64,000 nt of DNA from Chlamydomonas sphaeroides (Eukaryota > Chlorophyta > Chlorophyceae > Chlamydomonadales > Chlamydomonadaceae), in the NCBI GenBank assembly GCA_001662425.1, contig BDDC01000353.1, positions 1 to 64,000 of the forward strand. Direction: 5' to 3'. This document shows, one piece after another, positions 45,970 to 58,300 of the stretch (the first letter of the stretch is position 1; each line of letters starts with the position of its first letter). Position numbers and translations under genes: made by a program. The notes beneath the pieces are model-generated. The model ran no database searches. It was not told where the DNA came from and worked only from the letters and a program-made list of their open reading frames with translations.

Positions 45970-47006
45970 CTTTCAAGCTTACTGCTGAGTATGCATCCTG
46001 GCGTCATTTGGCTTGAAGACGTGTGTGCAAGCGCTAAGATGACCTGTGTATAAGCATTTTAAATCGCTTGCAGCGTACACTGTGTTCCTGTGCGCTACGC
46101 GCTTGCCATGATACACAGTGCCCCGAGCCGACCCGGGGCACGCCCCGGCCGCCCTGAGCACAACGTGCCGCATCCAACGTGCCACATCCATGTCAGGGTG
46201 CTGGAGGGCATGGCCACCGTAGGCAGCGAGCGACGTGCAGCCGGCGTGGTCTGTAGCGACGTGCGGCCTAGCTAGCGGGACACATTCCAAGTTTTACAAG
46301 GTGCGGCGACGACCAGCACCTGCCTGAGGCCTGGCTGAGCTGGACGATGGTGCTTGCGCAATGGTGCAGTCCGTCAGATGGCCCCGGTCTAGGTGGATTG
46401 GGTACACAGCCAGGGGTCAAGACACTGCTTGTCACAACCAACAGGCACGAAAATGACACGTAGCAGGGTGATGCTGTGCTGCCTTCGTTCGCGTTTCCTG
46501 TATCTGTGATTCAGGGTGAGCTGAAGACCCGAAGCACCACGCGGAGGCCGGCTAGTGGGCCGGGCTGGGACACTGCTGGGTGTGACCCACCTAGCTGGCA
46601 AGCAGGTGTGTACTTGGCAGACATTTGGCGCCGCGCGCGCGCTGTGAGCTGCTGGCTGGCTGGCTGTGGGGAACCAGTGTGGCCACAGACAGATGTGTTC
46701 AGAAGTAGGTAACATATAGCAAGCACGACCTACAGACGAATGTGTGTTCAAGTGTCAAGTGGAACAGGTCCCACACATGGCACCGCACGCGAGAGTTGTG
46801 AATAAACTGGCTGGAATACATCATGGGGTAGCATCCCGCTGGCTGGCTGCTGAGGGTGCAGCTTGCCTGCCGGTACTCCCCGGATGCGGCCACTCGGCGA
46901 GCCAAAGGCCGGTGCTGCACTGCTGCTGACTTGCGTGGAGCGAGGGGTCAGGGGTCACCCCCCAGCGGCGGCACCGACCTGCCCGGGAGCTTTCACCACC
47001 GTTATG
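45970..47006. other. Intergenic region between GT49 and thymidine kinase
   Basis: I see no gene here; reading frames are short and unlike any family. The part next to 45969 should hold the GT49 5' UTR and promoter; the distal part should hold the end of the thymidine kinase transcript. Base composition is lower in GC than the flanking genes. Confidence 0.5.
46050..46064 (-). promoter_or_regulatory. Possible TATA-like element of the GT49 gene
   Basis: On the minus strand this reads ATTTAAAATGCTTA, about 85-95 nt upstream of the GT49 ATG. It is the most A/T-rich patch nearby. Function is inference only. Confidence 0.25.
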
Positions 47007-47011
47007 TTACA
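47007..47011 (-). terminator. Candidate poly(A) signal of the thymidine kinase gene
   Basis: TTACA on the plus strand (TGTAA on the minus strand) lies about 100 nt downstream of the thymidine kinase stop codon. Confidence 0.4.
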
Positions 47012-47113
47012 TGGGTGCTCCCCACCTGCTCGGGCGATGTCATCATCGTAGGCTCACAGTCCTCGCCCCCACCCGACTCCAGTCCTCCGCTACACCAGTC
47101 CCGCTGCCTTCCC

Positions 47114-48787
47114 CTACTCCGCCTCCGCCTCCACCCGCACGCCCGACAGCCTCACGTAGCACCGCCGACACACTGGCGCATACGCCTCCGCGCCGCCCAC
47201 CAGCTGCTGCTCGCTGCTGGCCGCGATGCGGAGCGTGAAGCGCGACGGCACGCTGGCGCCGCGGTCGGCCCGGCAGCACTGGCACTCGCCCGACAGCAGC
47301 TTGACGGAGTCGGCCACCGTCATCAGCTCCATCAGCTGCAGGAGAGGGCCAACATACCGGTTAGCGGCAGGCGCTGCAGAATGCGACGCAAGCATGGGGA
47401 CCCGCGCAAGGGCGTGGTGCGCTGCGCGAGCGCACCGGGTGCCGTTCGGCCATTCGTCTGGTGCTGCCGACATCGCTAGCCGCCCGGCGCACCTGCCCGA
47501 ACCGCTCGCGCTTGTAGTCGCCATTGAGCCCCGCCACGATCATGCGCTTGCCATGCTGCTCGGCCGCAGTGAGCACCGCGTCCCGCAGGTCTGCGGCAGC
47601 GGGCAGGGAACAAGCAGGGGTTGAGGTGAGGGGGCGGGAACGTAGGAGGACTCGGCTGACAGGACGGCTGGCCTGGGCTCAGCATGTGCCAACGCGGCCC
47701 ACTCCCCTGCTCACCTCCCAACCGTGCGCTAGCCTGCCTCACTTTTGCACCCTGACCACAGCAATCACACCCGGCATCAAGCCAGCCAGCCCCGCATGAG
47801 GCAGCTCCCACCCCCGATTAACTGCGCCCCCCTCCGCATCAGCAAGACACCAGCACACCACCCAACCCCAAGCCGGCCCGGCTGCGGCTCCCACCCCCGA
47901 TGAACTGCGCCTCGTCCACCGCCACCGTGTCTATCTGCCGGTACGCCTCCTCGCCCAGCTGCTCGCGCAGGCCGCCCAGCCGCGCCAGGCCGATGGCCGG
48001 CACCCGGGCGCCGTCGTGCGTCACCTGAAGCGCGGTGGCAGGCGGGCCGAGGGCGACAGGCAGCGCCGTGGAATCGAGGGATCACGGCAGGAGCGACGCG
48101 CCGTCAGCTATGCGGCATGCCAAGGCCCCGCATTGTCGTCATTGGCAATGAGTCAGCAAAACAGTCCAAGGCGAGCTGCCCGCCATGGCGCCTCGCCCCA
48201 CCACGTGGTCTGCGCTGTAGCGGGTGTCCACGGCGCTCTTGACGACCACCACCCGGCGCCCCGCCGCCTGTTCCTCGCGGACGCGCTTCAGAAGCTCGGT
48301 GGTCTTGCCTGCGAACTGCGGGCCGGGGTGGGCGAGGGGTCACGGGAGATGGGCGGGCGAGGGGTTGCGGCAGCGGCTTGTGGGAGACGGGCGGGCGCGA
48401 ACCGGGGGACGCGACAGCTGCCGTCCCTAGGCGCTGGGTTGCGAGACAGATGCGCAGGCAATGGCCAGCGGGCTTGCAGGGGTGAGACAGATGTGCAGGC
48501 AATGGCCAGCGGGCTTGCAGGGGAGGGGAAGAGCGCGCGCTGGCCGTTGGCGCCCTCACCATGGGCCCGGCGATGACCTCCACGGTCCCCATCGGTCCGT
48601 GCTCGTGAGCGTCCTCGATTTGCTGGTTGTTACGAGGCTGAGTGTCCACTGATGCCGCGCGACAGAGCGCGCGCACGCGGTCATGTCGACTGCTGGTCGC
48701 CAGCAACGCCGTGACGGCTCGGGACTGGGAAGAGGTCGGTCGTGCACATGGCAGCGAGCAGCTACGTCCCGACAGCAGGAGCGCCAT
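47114..48787 (-). CDS. TK: Thymidine kinase, type II (TK1-like), probably organellar
   Basis: Phosphorylates thymidine to dTMP with ATP, the first step of thymidine salvage. Five minus-strand exons, all GT-AG and in phase: 48787-48560, 48315-48202, 48024-47895, 47590-47493, 47335-47114, giving 263 aa. Motifs: P-loop GPMFAGKTTELLKR split by the first intron; the conserved KSAVDTRYS block; THDG; catalytic Glu in VDEAQFIGD; GLNGDYKRERFGQ; the zinc-site cysteines in CQCC and CRRCY; and the lid/substrate segment VGGAEAYAPVC. About 65 residues precede the kinase core. They are rich in Ser, Arg and Ala and start MALLLSGRSCSLPC, which suits a chloroplast or mitochondrial transit peptide. An internal Met in GPMGTVEVIAGPM could start a shorter cytosolic form. 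Confidence 0.93.
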
Positions 48788-49575
48788 CTTCAACCCCGCC
48801 GCCGAGAATGCGCCAGCCAGTGCGACGAGAGGCAACCGCGAGAACTATAAGGAGCAATAATAACGAGAGTAGGAGCAAAGAAAGCGAGATATTGCAAGTG
48901 GACACGAAGGGTCAAGTCGTCGAGGATGCTGGAATACGAGCGGTGGGGTAAATGAAGCGTCGAGCAAAACACGAGGTAAGCGAACAGATTGAGGAGCACA
49001 GGTATGGACGCGTGACGCGAGCGACGCTCCGCGGAGGTTACCTGGCGGCGTGGCGTGCTGCGCCGCCCGTACCACCTCAGCTTCCCCGCCCGCCCGCGCG
49101 CCAGGGGCGCTGCCCGCACCGCGCCATCCACCATGCCATGCGTACATATCCAAGCACCTACCAATGCAGCCACTGCAGAAGCACTGCATGGCCCTATCCT
49201 ATGCTGACTGGAGCCTGCTGGGCCCCCCTTCTGCCTACAACGGGCCGCGCCGCACCGGCCGCGCGGCCCCAATGCACGACCACACACCATGAATCCGACA
49301 CGCCCACCTCACTCTACCGCGGCCGCCGCGGCAGGTTGCACGCCGCGCCTGCATCCCGTATCGGTACATCCACGTCCCCCGTTCCTCAAGCACCCCTGCC
49401 CGCCTGTGCACACGGCCACAGTGGCATGCAGCCCAGCGCACGCTCGCACCAACACACGCAAGTCAGTGCTTCCGCAATGCACAAGTCACCGCCCCGCCTT
49501 GCCCTGCCCTGCCCCCCGCTGGGCCAACACGCCGGCGCCTGCCGCCCGCCGGCGCCCAAGCCGCGGCACCGCTGC
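48788..49575. other. Thymidine kinase upstream region and USP 3' UTR
   Basis: No gene seen. The part near 48788-48980 is A-rich for this genome (on the plus strand AATAATAACGAGAGTAGG) and is the likely promoter or 5' UTR of the thymidine kinase. The rest should contain the 3' UTR of the ubiquitin hydrolase; I found no clear TGTAA on the minus strand for it. Confidence 0.45.
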
Positions 49576-52364
49576 TCAGGCATCCGCCTGGCGTCCCGCC
49601 TCCTCGCCTGGCGCCCCCATTGCGCCATCGGGCCCCTCAGCCTTCAGGTCGTAATCCCCCGGCTCCTGCCGCCCCGCCTCCTGCCCCGCACCCGCCCGCC
49701 CATCGCCGCCCGCCGCGCCCGGCCCAGCGATCGCCACGATGACCGGCCGCCTGCCGCCGCCTCCGTCGCCACCCTCCGACATGCTGGCCTCCTCCTCCTC
49801 CGCCACCTCCTCCACCACCACGGGCCCCTCGCCGCCCTCGCCGTCCTCCTCCACCGGCCCGGCGCCCGCCGCCGGCTCCTGCTGCGGCCCCGCCACCGCC
49901 GCCGCCGCCGCGGCCTGCGCCGTCGCCGCCTGCTGCTGCTGCTGCGCCACCGCCGCCGCCTGCGCCGCGCGCCGCAGCTGCAGGCCCTGCTCGTGCGCAA
50001 TGTAGGCGGGGTACAGCAGCTGGGTGATGGTGTGCAGGGTGCTAGCCACGCGCCTCGCCTTGCCCACAAGCAACCCCGCCTGCTGCGCCGCCGTCGCCGC
50101 CGCGGCAGCGTCCCGCCCGCCCGCCGCCGCCGCGGCGCCTTGCGCCGCCTGCCGCTCATGCTGCGTCGCAAAACCGTCCAGCAGGTTCTTGATCTGCGCC
50201 ACCGCGTGCAGCAGCGGCGTGAGCGACTGCGCCACCGGCAGGCGCAGCAGCGCTTCCCGCCACGCCTCGCTTCCCTCGTACAGCACCGCCAGCGCCGTGC
50301 CGAGGCCCAGCAGGTGCCAGGACACGGTCTGGGAGCGGCTGAGCGCGGCCGTTGCCTGGCGCAGCAGCGTCGGCGCTCGCAGGCCGGGGCAGCCGATCAC
50401 CAGCGCCATGTAGCGGCTGCTCCGCAGGCCGTCGGCGATCTCCAGCGCCGCGGGCAGCCCCTCGGCCAGGTCCGGCAGGGTGTTGCCCGACCCGGAGCCG
50501 CTGGGCTCGGCCTCGCTGTTGAAGCGCTCCAGCACCGCCGTCAGGAAGCTGGCGGGAAGGTGCCGGGGGATGGACAGGACATGGGGCACGAGGTGAGGGG
50601 TGCGAGCTCACAGCCTGCCTGTGACCCTGGTGCTCGGCAGCCGGCTGCCTTCCTAGCTTCCTTCCTCGGACCAGCCCAGCCCCAGCGCAGCGCTCACCGT
50701 ATGGAGGTGTGCGGGTTGTTGGCCATGAGGAAGTGCAGTACCTCCACCACATGCGGATGCGTCAGCAGCCCGCCGCCCGCCACCGCCGCCTCGAACAGGC
50801 TCGGCTCGGGGTTGGGCTCGTCCTGATCGGCCCGCAGCACCGCCTCCACCTCGCCAGTCACGTCGAACGTGGTGGGGAAAGCCTTGCTGCCCAGGTGCGC
50901 CAGCGCTGGCGGTACCGTCGGGCCGCCGGAGACGGCCGCGGCGGCGGCGGCGATGGCCGCCGCCACCGCCGGGGCGGCGGCGCCGCCGGCGTACGGCATG
51001 CGCACGGCCTCGCCGCCGCCGCCGGGCGGCATGATGTGGCAGTACATCAGCAGCGCGTGCGTCAGCTGCAGCGCCGACGACACGTCAGCAAGCTGCTCTC
51101 CCGCGTCCGCGCCGTCGCCGGTCTCCATCTGGATCCAACCCGGCAGCTCCAGGTAGGCGCGCGGGTGCCGCCTCATCACGTAGCGCGCGGTGGTGCCTTC
51201 GGACGCCACCAGGGCCGCCAGCGAGCGGCAGATGGGCTCGTGCATTGGCGTCTGGCGGCGCGTGTCGGTGAGGACGCCAAACGCCAGGTCGCACAGCGGC
51301 GCCGCCAGCGCTATGCACGCGGACGAGAACGTCTCCAGCATGCAGACCACGTTCGCGGCGGCGGCGTCGCTGCCGCCCGGGCTGCCGCTGCTGGCGGCCG
51401 CGTCCGCCGCCGCGATCTGCTTGGCGGCGGCCTGCGTCGCGAAGGCCAGCTGCTGGCCCAGCCACGTGCCCTCGCCCGTGTACTGCACAAAGTACTTGTG
51501 CTGCAGCAGCGGGTTGCCGGCCACGGAGCGCAGCAGCTCGCAGCAGGCGCGGAACGAGGCGGTCAGCAGGCCCTCCAGCATGCCCGTCCAGGCAGACAGG
51601 TCGGTGCGCAGGGCCGGCGGCGCCGGCATGTAGATGTTGAGCAGGAACGCCGCCGCCAGCCGGGCCGACAGCAGCAGCGTGCCGTCGAGCTGCTCGCCGC
51701 GCTGCGACGGAGCTGACGCGGCCGCAGCGGCTGCGGCGGCGCCATCGGAGCCGCTGCCGGTGGCAGAGGGCGAGAGCGGCGGCGCGGCGGTGCCGCTGCT
51801 GCCGCTGCCGAGCAGCGCGGCGGCGTCGCGGCGTCGCGTCTTGCGCCCCGCCAGCACCGTCTCCCACGTCACCTCCACCACCTGCCGTACGAAGCTGAAG
51901 TACTCGCGGTTGAGCACGTGCAGCTTGTGCATGAGCAAGAGGTTGTCGCGCAGCACGGACTGGTACAGTAGCACGGGCATGCCGTACGGCGTCGTAATCG
52001 GCAGCTCGGCCAGCGCCGCCGCCTGCGCCGCCGCCGCGCCCTGCCCCTCGCCCTCGCCGCCGTCCGTGTCCATCGCGTCCGCCTGATGCGGCGGCGCCGC
52101 CGGCCCGACCTCGGGCCCCGCCCCGACCAGGTCCCTGGGTACGGACCGTATGTCTGCGCACGTGCTCTCGTACGCTACGGAGTCACGGCGGTCGTAGAAG
52201 AGCATGTAGGCGCTGTACGGCCGCTCCGCCTCGGGCCGGCTGCCGGTGCCGCCGGTGGTCGAGGGCGGCCTGCCCCCGAAGCAGTCCGCCTCCATGTCTG
52301 CCGGAGTGCCGCCCCAGGGCGTCACCACCTTGTCGTCAAAGCGCCACCAAGAGCCGTCCGTCAC
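49576..52364 (-). other. USP C-terminal region exons
   Basis: Exons 52364-50698 and 50548-49576. After the CFGG and YMLFYDRRD end of the catalytic domain come helical stretches such as NNPHTSIRFLTAVLERFN and AYIAHEQGLQLRR. These are similar in position to the USP9X C-terminal region. The final about 100 residues are Ala/Gln-rich, then acidic, then Gly-rich, without recognisable structure. Confidence 0.8.
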
Positions 52365-55300
52365 CTGGCGCGGGAAAGGATGGGAGCAGGCGCGAGGCAG
52401 CGGAGAAGGCGCGGCCAGTGACACGTCAGCACGCATGCCGGCCAGCTACAGCGCTTTGCCTGGGCGCGTATGCCGGCATGCGTCCAGCCCTCCCGCCCAA
52501 CCCGCGGCTCCCCCGCCGCCGCACCTGGCCGTCCTCGCCCACGCGCGGCCGCTCCTTGATGAAGCTGTAGTAGTGGCCCGCGAACGCCGTACCGCTGTGT
52601 ACGACAATGCCCTTGAGGTCGTACAGGTAGCACGTACGGGACGAGCTGCCGCCGCCGCCCGCAGCCGAGGCGCCGGCGCCCGCCGCGCCGCTGGCCGCAT
52701 CGGGCCCGGCCCCCGCTGCAGCCGCCCCCGTGGCCTCCAGCGCCGCCAGTCCGTCGGCCGTGTACTTGAACATGTCTAGCGTGGGCGGGAACTCGAAGCG
52801 GTCGCGCAGCTTGTACCTGGGGCCAAGCGGGCAATGGCATGAGGGCACAGGGTTGGAGTGGGTTGCCGTCTAGTACGCGTGACGCGCTGGGTGCCATTCT
52901 CAAGAACACGTGTGCGCACATGATAGCGGCCCGAGACATGAGATACAGGCATCCCCGGCGTACTCAGCCCCCGCCGTACCCTCCGCCATGCCGTACACTC
53001 CGCACAGAACTGCTGTACCTGGTCATGTTGAGGTGGTCGTACTCGAACCTCTTGAGGTGCACCACCAGCGTGGCGGGCAGCTCCTTGATGACAGTGCGCC
53101 TCACCGCTGCCACCCGGGCGCCCAGCTGCTCGCAATAGTAGCTGTTGTCGCCCTCCATCAGCTCGCCAGCCACGTAGCCCTCCAGGCTTTTTTCCAGGCT
53201 GCTGAAGCCCTTGACGTCCACGCTGATCTGGTAGAACTCCTCCTCGCGCTCCGACCTGATCACAGGGGAGGGTATGTACCGAGGGGGTAGGGGAGGGCGA
53301 TAGGAGCGGGAGGGCTGGCGGAGGGGCTGTGGTGCGGGTTGAGGACAGGGTGCCGCGGCTGGGGCCCCGGGGAAAGGAAGAACGTGCGGCGAAGCCGGCC
53401 GCTCGCTGGCCCCGTCACACCACCACGCGCACCGGAAGTTGACGTCCTTGCAGATGATCTGCGCCGCGAACTTGCCGCCCATGACGGCTTGCATAGCGGG
53501 GGCCTGGCCCGTGGAGCGGAGGTACGAATCCACAGAGTCCTGCGAGAGGGGAGCAGGAGAGGGGAAAGGAAAAGGGAGAAGGCAGGGGAAGGGGCAGCAC
53601 GGGCGCGGCGGGTGAGGAGGAGGTGGCTGGAGGCAAGGGGCTCACATGACCGCGGCCGCCCCGCCTGCAGCCGTGCCCCACCTGCAGGCGCGTGAAGAAC
53701 TCGTACGCGTCCTGGTGCTCCCGCACGTCGATGGGCTGCCCGTCGTAGTCCTTGAACGCCTGCCAGAAGCCGCGCGGGTGGTAGCAGGAGGAGCGGCCCA
53801 GGCGCAGGTGCGCAAACATGGCCTGTGAGGGCGCGCGGGCGGGCATTGAAGCGAGGGCAGCAAGGTGGGTGAGGCGAGTGAGGAGGGCCAGGTGCCGCAG
53901 CCGGGGGGGGCACACATGCACCCCACCTCAGCCCTACTGTCCCGTCGCCTCCCCTCTCCCTCTCCCGCCCACCTGCAGCTGGTGGAAGACGCTGTCCGTC
54001 TGCTCCTCGGGGTCCACCGCCCTTGCGCCCAGCACCGCCTCCCGGATGCGCGGCACCATGAACAGCTGCTGCATCACGCTGTTCATGTAGCACGTGGCGC
54101 CGCCGTTGCGCAGGCCGCAGTAGGAGGCGGGCGGCAGCAGGCCGCAGGAAGGGCCGTCCGGGCCGGGGGAGGACCCGGGCCGCGACGGCCCGGGGGGCGA
54201 GGACCCCGGGGAGCCGCCGAAGGGTGCCGCGGGGGTGCCGGGCGGGCGCACGCCCTCGCCGGCAATGTCAAACCTGCGGGAGAAGGGCGCGGCAAAGAGC
54301 GAGCTTCGTAAGCGCTCGCGAGGCACCGCGCTCCGGCACCAAACCCAACCGACGGCACGCCGGTCCACGTGAAGCTGCCCCGTCGCTGTGAGCGCTCGCC
54401 TATGCAGCGCCCAGCCCCTCCCCGCGTCCGCCTCTCACTTCTTGTCCTGCGCCTTGAGGCCGTTGTCGTAGTGCAGCGCCCGCAGGTCTGCCAGCCCCTG
54501 CTCCAGGTTGGCCGGGCAGCCCGCCATGAGCGCTCGCACCAGGCCCAGCGCCTCCAGCCGCACGGCGCCGTCGCTGGCCACGTGCGCCAGCGCCGCCTCC
54601 ATGGCGGACGAGCCGCAGCCGGGCTGCCACAGCGGCACGGCCTCGGGGAACAGGTAGCGCGTGAGCAGCAGCGAGATGAGGCCGGGCCGGCCGTTGGCGC
54701 CCAGGCCAAGCCCCAGCCGGTCCAGCGCCCACACCAGCTCTCGCACCACCAGCAACTTGCCCTGCGGCGGAGGCGGCGAGCGGGGGCGGCGAGCGGGGGC
54801 GGCGGGCTAGGGCAGCAGCGTGGGCCGAGGGCGGCCGACGTGCTGCGCGGGGGTGTGCTGCGGGCGGAGCCGCCCTTCCTTGGGCAGCTGCCCGGTCCCA
54901 GCTGACGTCCTCCGTCCTCCGTCCTCCGTCCTCGGCCCCCGCACCCACCCTCAGCAGCAGCTCCCTGCCCGGCGCCAGCAGCTCCATGAAGCCCACGTCC
55001 AGCCGCGCCACCTCCTCGCTCAGCAGCGCGTCCGCCAGCAGCCGCGCCTCGGCGCAGGAGGAGGGCAGGCACGGCAGCTGGTGCAGCACCTGGTGGGGGC
55101 GGCGGGACAGGAGGGAGGCGGGACGTCGCGATGATGGCATCGGACTGCCTCCCGTAGGGCGCGTCAGTTCCCCACGCCTGTCCCCTAGCAACACCGCCCT
55201 CGCATCCCCTTCCCCCACCGCACTTTGCACAGCAGCTCGTGGTACTCGAGGCAGCTCTGCAGCCGCGCCTCCACTGCCGGCCGCAGCGCAACCAGCTGCC

Positions 55301-58300
55301 GCAGTGCCCAGCTGTAGTGCGCCGGCGGCAGCGGGCAGCCGGGCGCTGCTAGCACCGCCTCCAGCGCGCAGGCGGCCTGCTCGCGCAGCTGCGGCGAGAA
55401 CTCGCAGGCCAGCGTCGACAGCAGCAGCGGGGGCGTCCTGGGCAGCGAGGTGGGCAGGTGGTGCAGGGGACCACGGGGTCAGGCGCCGGGTTGCAGAAGG
55501 TTACGACGTGCGTGCGGGAGCATCCCAGGCACGGCGTGAGGCTACAGGGCCGCCAAGGCCCTGAGCACCAAGGCAACACCGCCGGCCGGCCTCATCCCAC
55601 TCCCCACCGGCGCACCTGGGGTCCTCGAACAGCGCGTCCCGCAGCTCCTCCCGCTGCGCCAGCTTGGCCACAACCTGCAACGCCCGCACCGCCAGCCGGC
55701 CCGCGACGTCCGCCGCCGCCAGCATGGCGGCGCCGCCGCCGGCCACGCCCGCCGCCGCCAGCGCCGCTGCCGCTTCGGGCGACAGCGGCCGGCCCGAGGC
55801 CAGGTTGGCCCACTGGCGGGCGGTGAGCAGCGCCCCGTAGCCCCACAGGCAGCCCGCCTCGTGGGCCACCCGCACCAGCAGCGACAGCAGGCAGCGCAGG
55901 CCGTCGGGGCCCAGGAAGCGGAGCAGGTACGCGTGCTCCGTGGGCTGCGCCGGCGGCGGAGCAAGCGGCGGCAGCGGCGCCGCCGCGCCGCTGTCGGGCG
56001 CGGGCGCGGGCGAGGCCAGGGCCGGGGCCATGGTGACGGAGGCGGCGGGGCCGCCGGGGCTCAGCATCGCGGCCGAAGGCGCCGGCGTCGGCGGCGGGGC
56101 CGCGGCGCCGCAGTGGGACCGCTCCGAGCCGTGGGCTGGCAGGGCAGCTGCGCCGGCGGCCTCGCCCACGGCCTCCATGTCAACGTCCATCGTGCTGCCC
56201 GCGAAGGCCGTGCCATCGGCGGCGCCGTGCGGCGGCGCCGCCATCGGCCCGGGCGTCGGCGTGGTGTCCATGAGCGACGTCACCTGCGCCGCCGAGGCGC
56301 CGCCGCCGACCTCCGGCGAGCCCCGCGATGACACCGCCAGGCCCGACACGAGCGCCGCCGCGGCCGCCGCAGGGCCCGAGGAGCCGCCGGTGCCGACCAG
56401 GGCGTCGCTCGGGGCGTCCTCCGCCGCCGCCGCGGTGGCCCCCGCCAGCGGCCCTTCGGCCTCGGCGCTCGTGACCTCGGGCGTGGCGGCGGCGCCGCCA
56501 GTGCCGCCGGCGGCGCCGCCGCCGGCCTCGTGCGTGGCGGCGTCCGAGTCCTGGCCGCCCGAGGCGGTTGGCCGGGCGCGCCCCAGCTGCCGTGAGGCGT
56601 TGGCTGTGGCGGCGCCGTCGGGCGGCTCGTGGGAGCTGGAAAGGCTGTCGGCCTGGGGAGGGAGGGCGGCCGGGAGCAGCAGCGTGGGTCCGGGGACGAG
56701 CAGCACCCAAGGCACGGCCCGCGTCCGGCTGACCGCCCTTGTCGTGGCCCCCTGCGCGCCACGGCCTCACCGGCTGCAGCTGCCGCCGGCCCGCGCCGCC
56801 GCGGCCGGCGCCCTCGGACGCGGGCGCGCGGCGCGCCCTGTTGTATATGTTGGTCAGCATGAAGACTGCCACCCACTGGAAGTCCTTGACGAACAGCAGG
56901 TCTGCGAAGGAGGGAGCGCGGCAGGGCCGGAGGGCGGACCGCGAGGTGGACGTGCAGGTGGGATGACGACGGCGCCCGTCGTCGGCCTGCCGCCCGCCGT
57001 GTCCGCAACCCAGCCGCCCTTGCCAGCCCCTGGGCGCCCATGGACGCACCCAGTCCCGTCGCAGGCGGCGCGCGGCGGTCGCCGCTGTCAGCGCCCGCCG
57101 CCAAGCCCGAGGGGCCTGCGCCGCCGCCGCCAGCCGGCGCCGGCTGTTGGGGTCCGCCCGGCGCCGCCTGCGCCATGACCACCTGCACCACCTCCGCCAG
57201 CAGCGGCACGCACGCAGCCAGCAGCGGCAGCAGCCGCTCCGCGCCGCCGCCAGCAGCCACCACCTGCCACCACGCCGGCTGCTGCTGCTGCCCCGACCCC
57301 GCCTGGGAGGAGGCTGGGGCCTGGGGCTGGGCAGGCGCGGCGGCGTCGGACGGGTCGACCGCGGCCCCGTCCAGGCAGGGTTGGGGCTGCGGCTGCTGGG
57401 GCGGGGCGGGCGTCCACGGCCGCGACACCAGCGGCAGCAGGTCATCCGGGTAGGACGGCTGCAGCAGTGCGTACAGGGCCTGCGGGGCGGGCGCGAGCAA
57501 GGGGCAGGGGCAGTGGAAGGGCAGACGGGGCGACGGAGCGCGCGCGCGGGGTGGGGCGGGAGCAGCAGGGGCGTCGCGCACCGTGCAGCAGCAGCAGCAG
57601 CGTGGTGCGGCCCGAGCCCATCCCTCCCCACCTGCATCTTGTACAGCAGCTGGCCCGGCCGCTCCACCACAACCCCGCCCATGCCGCCCTCGCCGCCGTG
57701 GCTGCCGCTGCCGAGCAGCTCCCGCCGCAGCGCCTCTGCGGGCCGCTCGCCCAGCAGCGCGGCCAGCAGCGCGGCCGGCACCCAGGGGCAGGTGGGCAGC
57801 TGCTGCAGCAGGCGGCCGGCGGCGGTCCGCACGCCGGGCGCGTTGGGCAGGTCGGCCAGCAGCAGCAGCACGCGGTACAGCGGGGCCTGGGGAGGCAGGC
57901 GGAGGGCAGCGGGCGGGCGGGGGCAGGCATCTGCGCCCGACCCATCATTGCCGCCTAGCCACTGCGGCAACTCCAGCTGTCCTGCTGTGCAAGACCCATG
58001 TCCTCGCATGCCCCGTTCCATGCGCCCACGCCCGGACCTCATCCACTCGCTCGACCGGCCCCGCTGCCTCACGTCGTGGTGCATGGCCGCCAGCGTGGAG
58101 CTGGAGTGCCAGGCCGCCCACCACTCCTCGCCGTAGCGGGTGTGGCGGTTGGGCTTGGGCCCCGCCTGCGCCATGAGGCCCTGCCGGCCCGCGCAGGCGG
58201 GCGGCAGCACCGCGCCCAGCATGCGGCTGTCCTTGCTCAGCTCCTGGCCTGCGCGGACGGGCGACCCGGCATGGGCTTGCGAGGCGCAGCCAGAGCGCCG

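Noticed and set aside
50709..51716. A 335-codon plus-strand frame, and a 412-codon plus-strand frame at 55940-57178
   Set aside because: They are antisense shadows of the GC-rich USP exons 52364-50698 and 56652-55616. They are compositionally biased and show no family motifs.
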